Source: Solirubrobacterales bacterium (GTDB lineage Bacteria; Actinomycetota; Thermoleophilia; Solirubrobacterales; Solirubrobacteraceae). From it: DNA of 7,668 bases. Below are positions 1 through 5,774 of the stretch, piece after piece (the first letter of the stretch is position 1; each line of letters begins with the position of its first letter). Both the position numbers and the translations under genes were made by a program. The notes below the pieces were generated by a model. That model worked only from the letters and a program-made list of their open reading frames with translations. It had not been told where the DNA came from and did not search any database. The DNA lies in the NCBI GenBank assembly GCA_025964075.1, contig JAOPZQ010000123.1, positions 1-7,668 on the forward strand. Direction: 5' to 3'.

Positions 1-109
1 TGCGCAGCTGGCTCGTGGGGCGTCCGCCGACGAGCTGCAGGCGCTCGCGGAGCCGGCCCGCCCGGCGCCGCTCCCCGGCCCGCAGCGGCAGGCCGAGCAG
101 CGTGCTCAT
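1..109 (-). CDS. possible partial CDS, 5' end only, unknown product
   Basis: This is a minus-strand frame with an ATG at 109-107 that stays open for 36 codons to the window edge. It starts MSTLLGLPLRAGERR and is rich in Arg and Leu. The only support is composition: almost every third codon position in this frame is G or C, more than in the competing frames. No Shine-Dalgarno sequence precedes the ATG, nor an in-frame GTG at 124-122, and the frame has no upstream stop before the tRNA gene. I do not recognise the protein. It could equally be non-coding sequence downstream of the tRNA. The plus-strand frame here also lacks stops but runs straight through the tRNA gene and the ABC genes, so it is less likely. 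Confidence 0.22.
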   Translation of the reverse strand, partial: MSTLLGLPLRAGERRRAGRLRERLQLVGGRPTSQLR

Positions 110-147
110 CCGGCTGCGGGGCACGCCCAGTCGGCGCTCGGCGAGAG

Positions 148-218
148 CTGGGGAGCAGGGACTCGAACCCCAAATTCGACGTCCAGAGCGTCGCGTGTTG
201 CCATTACACCACTCCCCA
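148..218 (-). tRNA. tRNA-Gln (anticodon CUG)
   Basis: A complete 71-nt cloverleaf can be folded on the minus strand. The 7-bp acceptor stem is TGGGGAG with CTCCCCA. The D stem is GTGT with ACAC, and the D loop carries the GG pair. The 5-bp anticodon stem is CGACG with CGTCG and closes loop CTCTGGA, which places CTG at positions 34-36; this reads the CAG glutamine codon. The variable loop is 4 nt. The T arm has the invariant GTTCGA core, with two G-T wobble pairs at the base of its stem. The discriminator base is G, as usual in tRNA-Gln. CCA is not encoded (the 3' flank reads CTCTC), so it must be added after transcription. The gene lies 65 nt downstream of the ABC operon on the same strand and has its own candidate -10, so it may be transcribed independently or by read-through. 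Confidence 0.96.
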
Positions 219-247
219 GTGTATCGGCGTCGAGCTTGGCCTCGACC

Positions 248-270
248 GGTCCGAGTATAGAACGCGGACC
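248..270. repeat. inverted repeat flanking the tRNA -10 element
   Basis: GGTCCG (248-253) and CGGACC (265-270) are perfect inverted repeats separated by 11 nt that contain the TATACT hexamer. In RNA this would be a 6-bp hairpin just after the stop codon of the downstream ABC gene. There is no T-tract, so if it terminates transcription it does so weakly. It could instead be a protein-binding site around the promoter. The sequence does not decide between these, and a 6-bp repeat can arise by chance at this GC content. Confidence 0.35.
254..259 (-). promoter_or_regulatory. candidate -10 element for tRNA-Gln
   Basis: The minus strand reads TATACT, a close match to the housekeeping -10 consensus, 35 nt before the tRNA 5' end. 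Initiation about 7 nt downstream would give a leader of roughly 30 nt for RNase P to remove. No convincing -35 is visible at the expected distance, which would fall at the end of the ABC gene. The hexamer sits in the 11-nt spacer of a 6-bp inverted repeat (GGTCCG at 248-253, CGGACC at 265-270). Confidence 0.5.
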
Positions 271-283
271 CGGCTCCGCCGCC

Positions 284-2116
284 CTACGCCGCGGCCTGCT
301 CGGCCCAGTCGCGGTACAGCTGCCAGTACCGGCCCTCGGCGGCGATCAGCTCGTCGTGGGTGCCCTGTTCGACGATCTGGCCGCCCTCGAGGACGACGAT
401 GCGGCCGGCGTGGCGGATCGTCGAGAGGCGGTGGGCGATGACGATCGCGGTGCGGCCGGCGAGGAGGCGGCGCAGGCCCTGCTCGATCCGCGCCTCCGTG
501 TGGATGTCGACGTTCGAGGTCGCCTCGTCGAGGACGAGGATGCGGGGGTCGGCGATCAGGGCGCGGGCGAACGCGATCAGCTGGCGCTGGCCGGCGGAGA
601 GCTGCGAGCCGCGCTCGCCGACCTCCGTGTCGTAGCCGTCGTCGAGGCGCTCGACGAGCTCGTCGGCGCCGACCGCGGTGGCCGCGGCGGCGATCTCCTC
701 CTCCGTGGCGTCGGGGCGGCCGAAGGCGATGTTGTCGCGCACCGTCCCGCTGAACAGGAACCCCTCCTGGGGGACGATGCCCATCTGCGCGCGCAGCGAG
801 CCCTGCGTGACCTCGCGCAGGTCGTGGCCGTCGACGAGCACGCGGCCGTCGCTGGGGTCGTAGAAGCGGGCGGCGAGCTTGGCGAGCGTCGACTTGCCGG
901 CGCCGGTCGCGCCGACGAGGGCGACGGTCTGGCCCGGCGGCACGACGAGGTCGACGTCGCGCAGCGCATACGCGGCCTCGCCGTACCGGAAGGAGACGCC
1001 CTCGAAGCGCAGCTCGCCCTTGAGCGTCGGAAGGTCGGGCGCGCCCGGCGCGTCGCGGAGGTCCGGCTCCTCGTCGAGGAGCTCGAAGATCTTGTCGAGC
1101 GCGGCCATGCCCGACTGATACGTCGTGTAGAGCTGCGAGAGCTGCTGGATCGGGTCGAAGAAGTTGTTGAGCGCGGCGATGAACCCGACGACGACGGCGA
1201 TGCGCGGCCCCGGGTCGGAGTCGCCCAGCGCCTGGAGCCCGCCGATGACGAGGATCGCCACGGTGGTCAGCGCCGAGACGAGCTCGATCGCCGGGAAGTA
1301 CGCGGCGTTCAGCTTCACCGTGACGACGTTGGCCTCGCGGTTCTCCTCGTTCAACTCGGCGAAGCGGCGCAGGTGCCGCGGCTCCTGGGCGAACGAGCGC
1401 ACGACGCGCACGCCGGACAGGGACTCCTGCAGGTACGCGGTGATCGCGCCGATCTTCTCGCGGGTGCGGCGGTAGGCGTCGGCCGAGGCGAGGCGGAAGA
1501 GGAAGCTGCCGATCGCCAGCACGGGGAGGATGAGGAAGACGATCAGCGCCAGCTGCACGTCGAAGACGAGCAGGATCACGATCGTCCCGATCAGCGTCAG
1601 CGTCGACTGGAACAGCGTGCTGACGCCCTCGCTGACGAGCTGATCGAGGGCCTCGACGTCGTTGGTGAGCCGCGAGATGATCACGCCGGCGCGGTTGCGC
1701 GAGTAGAAGCTCACCGACAGCGTCTGCAGATGGCGGAAGAGCTGCAGGCGCAGGTCCTGCAGCGCCCGCTGGCCCACCCAGCCCACGAGGTAGGTCTGGA
1801 AGTAGCTCGCGAGCCAGTAGACGACCGCGGAGACGACGAACCCGAGCACGACCCAGTCGAGCGCGGTGATGTTGCCGGCGTGGATCTGGTCGACGGCGAC
1901 CTTGGCCAGCGGCGCCGGGGCGAGCGAGGCCCCGGTCGCGGCGACGAGGGCGACGAGCATGAAGATCGAGCGCCGCCGGTATGGGCGCAGGAGCTCGAGG
2001 AGCCCTCGGACCTTCCGGGCCCGCCCGCGCGTGGCGCGCAGCCGGCGGCGCAGGTCCTCCAGCCGCCCCTCGGGCCGGTCCTGCTCCGGCGCGTCGAGAA
2101 CCCGAATGGAGCTCAC
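284..2116 (-). CDS. ABC exporter half-transporter, canonical-site subunit (TMD-NBD fusion)
   Basis: This 610-residue membrane protein is the second gene of the ABC operon. It has a charged N-terminal extension of about 35 residues, then six predicted membrane helices (roughly 51-69, 89-110, 169-187, 189-208, 277-294, 305-320), then a nucleotide-binding domain from about 365. The NBD shows the A-loop Tyr378, Walker A GATGAGKS (402-409), Q-loop Gln450, signature LSAGQRQL (506-513), Walker B ILVLDE with Asp530 and catalytic Glu531, D-loop SNVD (534-537) and switch His562. The signature has Ala in place of the first Gly of LSGGQ. Intact Walker B but altered signature is the expected complement of the upstream partner in heterodimeric exporters such as TM287/288, BmrCD and LmrCD. 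The GTG start at 2116 overlaps the upstream TGA as GTGA, implying translational coupling; a GAGG lies about 10 nt before it. The frame stays open further upstream, but that sequence is the other gene. The substrate cannot be told from sequence; drugs or lipids are typical for the family. Confidence 0.95.
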   Translation of the reverse strand: MSSIRVLDAPEQDRPEGRLEDLRRRLRATRGRARKVRGLLELLRPYRRRSIFMLVALVAATGASLAPAPLAKVAVDQIHAGNITALDWVVLGFVVSAVVYWLASYFQTYLVGWVGQRALQDLRLQLFRHLQTLSVSFYSRNRAGVIISRLTNDVEALDQLVSEGVSTLFQSTLTLIGTIVILLVFDVQLALIVFLILPVLAIGSFLFRLASADAYRRTREKIGAITAYLQESLSGVRVVRSFAQEPRHLRRFAELNEENREANVVTVKLNAAYFPAIELVSALTTVAILVIGGLQALGDSDPGPRIAVVVGFIAALNNFFDPIQQLSQLYTTYQSGMAALDKIFELLDEEPDLRDAPGAPDLPTLKGELRFEGVSFRYGEAAYALRDVDLVVPPGQTVALVGATGAGKSTLAKLAARFYDPSDGRVLVDGHDLREVTQGSLRAQMGIVPQEGFLFSGTVRDNIAFGRPDATEEEIAAAATAVGADELVERLDDGYDTEVGERGSQLSAGQRQLIAFARALIADPRILVLDEATSNVDIHTEARIEQGLRRLLAGRTAIVIAHRLSTIRHAGRIVVLEGGQIVEQGTHDELIAAEGRYWQLYRDWAEQAAA

Positions 2117-3885
2117 AGGCCCGCGACCTCGCGCTCGAGCGGCTTGCGGTTCAGGAACACCTGGTCCGGCATGCCCTTCTCGACGATCTCGCGGTACAGC
2201 GGCGAGCTCTCGACGAGCTCGGCGTGGGGCCCCCGGGCGGCGACCCGGCCCTGCTCGAGGACGACGATCTCGTCGGCGAGCGCGATCGTCGAGAGGCGGT
2301 GGGCGATGATGAACGTCGTCCGGCCCGCCATCACGTCGCGCAGCGCGGTCTTGATCTCCTGCTCGGTCGAGGCGTCGACGGACGACGTCGCGTCGTCGAG
2401 CACGAGGATGCGCGGGTTGGCGACGAGCGCGCGCGCGATCGCGAGGCGCTGGCGCTGGCCACCCGAGACGGTGAGGCCGCGCTCGCCGATCCGCGTGTCG
2501 TACCCGTCGGGAAGCGCGGCGATGAAGTCGTGCGCCTGCGCGCGGCGAGCCGCCTCCTCGACCTCCTCGCGAGTGGCGTCGGGCCGGGCGTAGGCGATGT
2601 TGTCGTGCACCGAAGCCGAGAACAGGAACGGGTCGTCGTTGACGATCGCGATCTCGTGGCGCAGCGAGGGCAGGTCGACGTCGCGGATGTCGGCGCCGTC
2701 GATGAGGACCGCGCCCCTCGTCGCGTCGTAGAGCCGCGGGAGCAGCGACACGAGCGCGGTCTTTCCCGCCCCGGTGGCGCCGACGAGCGCGATGGTCGTG
2801 CCGGGCTCGACCTCGAGGTCGATGGCCTCGAGGGCCGCGTGCCGCGCGCCTTCGAAGCGCAGCTCGACGTCGCGGAGCGTGACGCCGCCGCGTCCCGCCG
2901 GGAGCGGCGGCGCGCCGGCCGGACTCTCGATCCGCGGCTCGCGGTCGAGGATCTGGAAGATCCGAGCGCCCGACGCCGTGGCGCGCTGCGCGGAGCTCAA
3001 CATGTATCCGAGGGTCCGCATCGGCGAGATCAGCATCAGCAGGTAGGTGTAGAAGGCGGCGAACTGGCCGATCGTCAGCGAGCCGTGCACGACCTGGCGG
3101 CCGCCGAAGAAGAGCACGAACGCGAGCCCGAGGTTCGGGACGAAGCCGATGAAGGGCGTGTAGAACGCCTGCAGCCGGGTCGAGTACATCGACTGGTCGA
3201 AGACGCGGGCGACGGTCCCGCGGAAGCGCTCGAGCTGGCGATCCTCGCGGGCGAACGACTTGACGACGCGCACGCCGGAGACGTTCTCCTCGGTGTCCGC
3301 CGTGAGCTCGGCGATCCGCTGCTGGACCTCCTGCATCGCCGGGCGCGAGACGCGCCCGTAGCGCCAGGCGATGAGCGCGACGAGCGAGACGGGGGAGAGG
3401 GCGAGGAGCGCGAGGCCGGGCTGCACGGCGATCATCGCGACGGCGGCGAGCCCGATGGTGAGGATCGACTGGCCGATGAAGATCAGGCCGTAGCCGAGGA
3501 AGAAGCGCACGGCCTGGAGGTCGACCGTCGAGCGCGACATCAGCTGCCCGGTCTGCTGGTGGTCGAAGAACCCGAGCTCGAGCCGCTGCAGGTGGGCGTA
3601 GAGGACGTTGCGCAGGTCGTACTCGACGCCGAGCGAGACGCGGCCGGCGACGAGCCGCCGCGAGACGCTCAGGCCGAGGCGGAGCAGGCCGGCCACGACG
3701 ATCGCGATCGCCAGGGCGATGAGCTCGTGCTTCGCGTGCCCGGCCTTGACCGAGTCGATCGCCCGGCCGGTGAGGTAGGGGATCGCCACGGTGGCGACCA
3801 TCGCGCCGGCCGCGAGCAGGAACGACCATACGACCCCTCGTCGATAGGGCCGCAGGAATCCGAGCAGACGACGGAAGGTCCTCAC
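2113..3885 (-). CDS. ABC exporter half-transporter, degenerate-site subunit (TMD-NBD fusion)
   Basis: This 590-residue first gene of the operon has six predicted membrane helices (about 18-38, 55-75, 130-150, 155-175, 242-262, 270-288) followed by an NBD from about 335. It shows A-loop Phe344, Walker A GATGAGKT (369-376), a full signature VSGGQRQR (473-480), Walker B with Asp497 and D-loop SSVD (501-504), and switch His529. Two catalytic-site positions deviate: the Walker B glutamate is Asp498 (LDDATSSVD), and the Q-loop, usually PQD or SQD, reads NDD, placing Asp417 where Gln is expected. Asp after Walker B is the hallmark of the degenerate site in heterodimeric type IV exporters. Its Walker motifs would pair with the LSAGQ signature of the downstream subunit to form that site, while its own intact signature completes the hydrolytic site. 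The start is GTG at 3885. A TATACT -10 ends 7 nt before it and there is no Shine-Dalgarno sequence, which suggests a leaderless or nearly leaderless mRNA. Confidence 0.95.
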   Translation of the reverse strand: MRTFRRLLGFLRPYRRGVVWSFLLAAGAMVATVAIPYLTGRAIDSVKAGHAKHELIALAIAIVVAGLLRLGLSVSRRLVAGRVSLGVEYDLRNVLYAHLQRLELGFFDHQQTGQLMSRSTVDLQAVRFFLGYGLIFIGQSILTIGLAAVAMIAVQPGLALLALSPVSLVALIAWRYGRVSRPAMQEVQQRIAELTADTEENVSGVRVVKSFAREDRQLERFRGTVARVFDQSMYSTRLQAFYTPFIGFVPNLGLAFVLFFGGRQVVHGSLTIGQFAAFYTYLLMLISPMRTLGYMLSSAQRATASGARIFQILDREPRIESPAGAPPLPAGRGGVTLRDVELRFEGARHAALEAIDLEVEPGTTIALVGATGAGKTALVSLLPRLYDATRGAVLIDGADIRDVDLPSLRHEIAIVNDDPFLFSASVHDNIAYARPDATREEVEEAARRAQAHDFIAALPDGYDTRIGERGLTVSGGQRQRLAIARALVANPRILVLDDATSSVDASTEQEIKTALRDVMAGRTTFIIAHRLSTIALADEIVVLEQGRVAARGPHAELVESSPLYREIVEKGMPDQVFLNRKPLEREVAGL

Positions 3886-3892
3886 TTCAGAA

Positions 3893-3898
3893 AGTATA
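3893..3898 (-). promoter_or_regulatory. -10 element of the ABC exporter operon
   Basis: The minus strand reads TATACT. With the last T at -7, +1 falls at about 3886 (A), directly before the GTG start codon at 3885. No good -35 is visible about 17 nt upstream, where the sequence is CCGGCG, so recognition would rest mostly on the -10 or on an activator. It overlaps the -10 of the divergent gene. Confidence 0.6.
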
Positions 3899-3900
3899 GT
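3895..3900 (+). promoter_or_regulatory. -10 element of the divergent small cysteine protein gene
   Basis: The plus strand reads TATAGT, overlapping the opposing TATACT by four bases (3895-3898), so the 8-bp block AGTATAGT serves both directions. The predicted +1 is about 3906-3907 (A), only 4-5 nt before the GTG start at 3911. No clear -35 is seen. The two predicted start sites lie about 20 bp apart, close to the spacing reported for bidirectional promoters with symmetric -10 elements. Confidence 0.55.
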
Positions 3901-3910
3901 TCGGGAACCA

Positions 3911-4114
3911 GTGGACGCCGGGCTCTGCGACTCCTGCCGTCACCAGAAGGTCATCCGCAATACCCGCGGCTCGACCTTCTCGCTCTGCGAGCGCTCGAAG
4001 ACGGAGCCCGAGCGGTTCCCGCGCTACCCGCGGCTGCCCGTCGCGCGGTGCGAAGGCTTCGAACCGAAGCCGGATGACGCGGGAGCGGCCCAATTGGGCG
4101 AGCCCGGACGGTGA
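3911..4114 (+). CDS. small conserved four-cysteine protein (hypothetical, possible metal-binding)
   Basis: This 67-residue protein has a CxxC pair at Cys6 and Cys9 (CDSCRH) and two more cysteines at Cys26 (FSLC) and Cys47 (VARC). It also has the striking segment ERFPRYPRLPV at 34-44. The four cysteines suggest a small zinc-ribbon-like or other metal-binding fold, though this is inferred from spacing only. The conserved-looking core ends near residue 52; the last 15 residues look like a variable tail. From memory, short proteins with this CxxC...RGS.F..C...FP.YP.LPV..C layout occur as hypothetical proteins in several actinobacteria; I know no function. The start is GTG at 3911; no upstream in-frame ATG, GTG or TTG lies between it and the shared promoter. 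A GGGAA at 3903-3907 is a poor, very close ribosome site, so translation may be nearly leaderless. It is divergent from the ABC operon and convergent with the peptidase gene. Confidence 0.8.
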   Translation: MDAGLCDSCRHQKVIRNTRGSTFSLCERSKTEPERFPRYPRLPVARCEGFEPKPDDAGAAQLGEPGR

Positions 4115-4134
4115 GCGGGCGGCCATGCCGCGGA

Positions 4135-4160
4135 GGCGGGCGCCGACGCCGGCGCCCGCC
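4135..4160. terminator. GC-rich hairpin between convergent genes (probable bidirectional terminator)
   Basis: GGCGGGCGCC (4135-4144) and GGCGCCCGCC (4151-4160) form a perfect 10-bp stem with a 6-nt loop. It lies 20 nt after the stop of the small cysteine gene and 11 nt after the stop of the convergent peptidase gene. Neither strand has a T-tract, as is common for hairpin terminators in high-GC actinobacteria. Its placement between two convergent stops and the perfect stem support a terminator role in both directions. Confidence 0.65.
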
Positions 4161-4171
4161 CCCGATTCGCG

Positions 4172-5692
4172 TCAGTGACCGTTGACCGCGGCCACCAGGT
4201 CGGGGACCAGGTGCGCCGCGTTCGGCGTCCCGACGCCCGTGACCGGATCCCAGCCGGTCGTGGCCGGGAAGCCGGCGATGCTGGAGTCGGTCTGGTTCTT
4301 GCCAACGGTGACGTCGAAGAAGTCGTTGGCATACCGGGCCGGGTTCGCCCCGATCTTGTAGACCGCCGGGTTGACGAGGCCGAGACCGTGCCCGCCGTTC
4401 GCCTGCACTGCGAGCCCGACCAGACCGGCCCACTGCGGCGCGGAGAGCGACGTGCCGCCGATGTCGTACCAGCCGGTGCTGCACGGGCTGCTCCCGCAGC
4501 TCAGCCCGCTGTTGCCGGCCGGCGGCAGCGACACGTAGACGAGCGCGCCGGTGCGCGAGCTCGCCTGCAGCGCGACGTCGGGCACGCCGCGTGAGCTCGA
4601 CGGGATCGCGGTGCTCCCCGCGGGCAGCGTCGCCTGGTAGTCCGGACGGCCGAACACGTGGCTGAAGCCGCCCCCGGCGTTGGTCCAGCCCACCTCCGCG
4701 ACGCCGGGGTTGTTCTGGCAGTTCACCGGTGCGGATGCGCTGTCCACGGTGCGGGGTTGGATCGCCGTGGCCGTGGCATCGGTGCACAGGTACGTGCCGC
4801 CGATGCCCAGCACCAGCGGGTCGGACGCCGGCCAGCTGACGGTCGGGAACGGGATCGTCGATCCGCCCTTGCCGACGGGCGACTTCTTCGAGTTGGCCGT
4901 GCCTCCGTCACCCGAGGAGGCGAGCACCGTGACGCCGTTCTGCTGCGCCGAGACGAACGCGTGGCGCAGGTTCTGCAGCGACTGCGAGCTGTCGAACGCC
5001 TCCTCGGCGGAGCCGAAGCTCTGCGAGATCACGTTCGCCAGGTGATGGTCGACGACGTACTGCTCGGCGGCCATCATCTCCGGGAAGCCCTGGACGCCGA
5101 GCGTCTCCGCCGTCGGCGTCGTGACGAGCAGGATGTTCGCCCCCGGGGCCACCGAGTGGGCGGTCTCGACGTCGAGGGCGACCTCGAGCGCCCACGCGGA
5201 CCGGTCCTCCTGGCCCGTGCCCTTGCTCGTGGGCGGCGGCGCCTTCGTGGCCGGCGATCCCTGCAGATGGAGCTCGCTGAACGTCGGCATGCCGGGCGCG
5301 CAGGTCGCGCCCTCCTCGCCGCACATCGCCGGCAGGCCGAAGGCCTGGTCGTAGACGTGCAGGTCGTGCGCCATGGTGTCGCTGCCGAACGAGTCCACGA
5401 TGGCGATCGTCGCGCCGTGGCCGTCGGTCCCCAGGTCGTAGAGCGGCTGCAGGTTGTAGGCCGAGCGCAGCGATTGCGGCGTGAAGCAGCGCCGCCCGGC
5501 GGACTTGCACTGCGCCTGGGTCGGCGGGGTCTCCGACGTCGCGATCTGCCCGTAGTCGCTGACCGCCGGGCGCGGCGCCGGCGATGCCGTCGATGCCGTC
5601 GATGCCGGCGCACGGTGACTCGGGACCAGCAGCGCGATTCCGAGCGCAAGCGCGAGTGTCACGCCTCCGGTCGCAGGGATTCTCAGCCTCAT
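4172..5692 (-). CDS. secreted S53 family (sedolisin/kumamolisin-type) serine-carboxyl peptidase
   Basis: This 506-residue endopeptidase is predicted to be exported. The N-terminus has two Arg, a hydrophobic stretch at about 10-23 and likely cleavage near 30, followed by an Ala/Ser/Thr/Pro linker (30-44). The S53 catalytic set is visible: Glu170 and Asp174 in ALEVALDVE, oxyanion Asp262 in SSGDGG, and nucleophile Ser415 in GGTSLSAPQ. The C-terminal calcium site is suggested by Asp460-Val461 and by Gly480 and Asp482 in TTGWDPVTG. Eight cysteines fall into four close pairs (62/69, 124/131, 303/325, 399/404) that could be disulfides in an exported protein. The catalytic domain begins near residue 70 (FTPQSLRSAYNL), so only about 40 residues separate it from the signal peptide; the activation prodomain typical of the family is absent. 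The ATG at 5692 is preceded by AGGAGG four bases upstream. The family usually works at acidic pH; the substrate here is unknown. Confidence 0.93.
   Translation of the reverse strand: MRLRIPATGGVTLALALGIALLVPSHRAPASTASTASPAPRPAVSDYGQIATSETPPTQAQCKSAGRRCFTPQSLRSAYNLQPLYDLGTDGHGATIAIVDSFGSDTMAHDLHVYDQAFGLPAMCGEEGATCAPGMPTFSELHLQGSPATKAPPPTSKGTGQEDRSAWALEVALDVETAHSVAPGANILLVTTPTAETLGVQGFPEMMAAEQYVVDHHLANVISQSFGSAEEAFDSSQSLQNLRHAFVSAQQNGVTVLASSGDGGTANSKKSPVGKGGSTIPFPTVSWPASDPLVLGIGGTYLCTDATATAIQPRTVDSASAPVNCQNNPGVAEVGWTNAGGGFSHVFGRPDYQATLPAGSTAIPSSSRGVPDVALQASSRTGALVYVSLPPAGNSGLSCGSSPCSTGWYDIGGTSLSAPQWAGLVGLAVQANGGHGLGLVNPAVYKIGANPARYANDFFDVTVGKNQTDSSIAGFPATTGWDPVTGVGTPNAAHLVPDLVAAVNGH
5583..5607. 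repeat. short tandem repeat, 9-bp unit, 2.8 copies
   Basis: GATGCCGTC occurs at 5583-5591 and 5592-5600, followed by a partial GATGCCG at 5601-5607. It lies inside the peptidase gene and encodes the repeated Ser-Thr-Ala linker (STASTASPA) just after the predicted signal peptide. Each unit is three codons, so copy changes would lengthen or shorten the linker without shifting the frame. Confidence 0.75.
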
Positions 5693-5696
5693 CCGT

Positions 5697-5702
5697 CCTC
5701 CT
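5697..5702 (-). promoter_or_regulatory. strong Shine-Dalgarno site of the S53 peptidase
   Basis: The minus strand reads AGGAGG with four bases (ACGG) before the ATG at 5692. It fixes the peptidase start and is the clearest ribosome site in the window, in contrast to the near-leaderless ABC and cysteine-protein genes. Confidence 0.8.
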
Positions 5703-5722
5703 TGGTTGGTCAGCGGCGGAAG

Positions 5723-5750
5723 GCCTTATGCCCACGGGCCGCGCGGTCAA
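5723..5750 (-). promoter_or_regulatory. weak candidate promoter for the S53 peptidase
   Basis: In the 82-nt gap between the dehydrogenase stop and the peptidase start, the minus strand has TTGACC (5750-5745), a good -35 match, then 16 nt, then TAAGGC (5728-5723), a poor -10. Initiation near 5716 would give a leader of about 24 nt containing the Shine-Dalgarno site. The weak -10 keeps this tentative; read-through from the dehydrogenase gene is possible because no clear terminator lies between them. Confidence 0.3.
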
Positions 5751-5774
5751 CCCTCCGGGACGGCCAAGTCGCGG

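Noticed and set aside
1..147. Possible integration scar or attachment site beside tRNA-Gln
   Set aside because: tRNA 3' ends are common integration sites, but no duplicate of the tRNA 3' end, no integrase and no composition shift is visible in the window.
236..2593. Very long plus-strand open frame (785 codons) opposite the ABC operon, and another at 1981-4077
   Set aside because: The frames are antisense to two clear ABC genes, the predicted proteins are Arg/Asp/Glu/Ala-rich with no recognisable domains, and the first starts in tRNA flanking sequence. Long antisense frames are expected at this GC content because stop codons are rare.
284..3829. A single 1181-codon minus-strand frame spanning both ABC genes
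   Set aside because: Only the part from 2116 down encodes ABC sequence in this frame. The upstream part is out of frame with the first ABC gene and is Arg/Ala-rich noise. The GTGA overlap at 2113-2116 gives the true boundary.
3951..4787. Minus-strand 278-codon frame over the end of the peptidase and the small cysteine gene
   Set aside because: It lies in an alternative frame of the peptidase gene, crosses the terminator hairpin and is Arg/Gly/Pro-rich without motifs. The peptidase frame carries the catalytic Ser415 and calcium-site residues in this same stretch.
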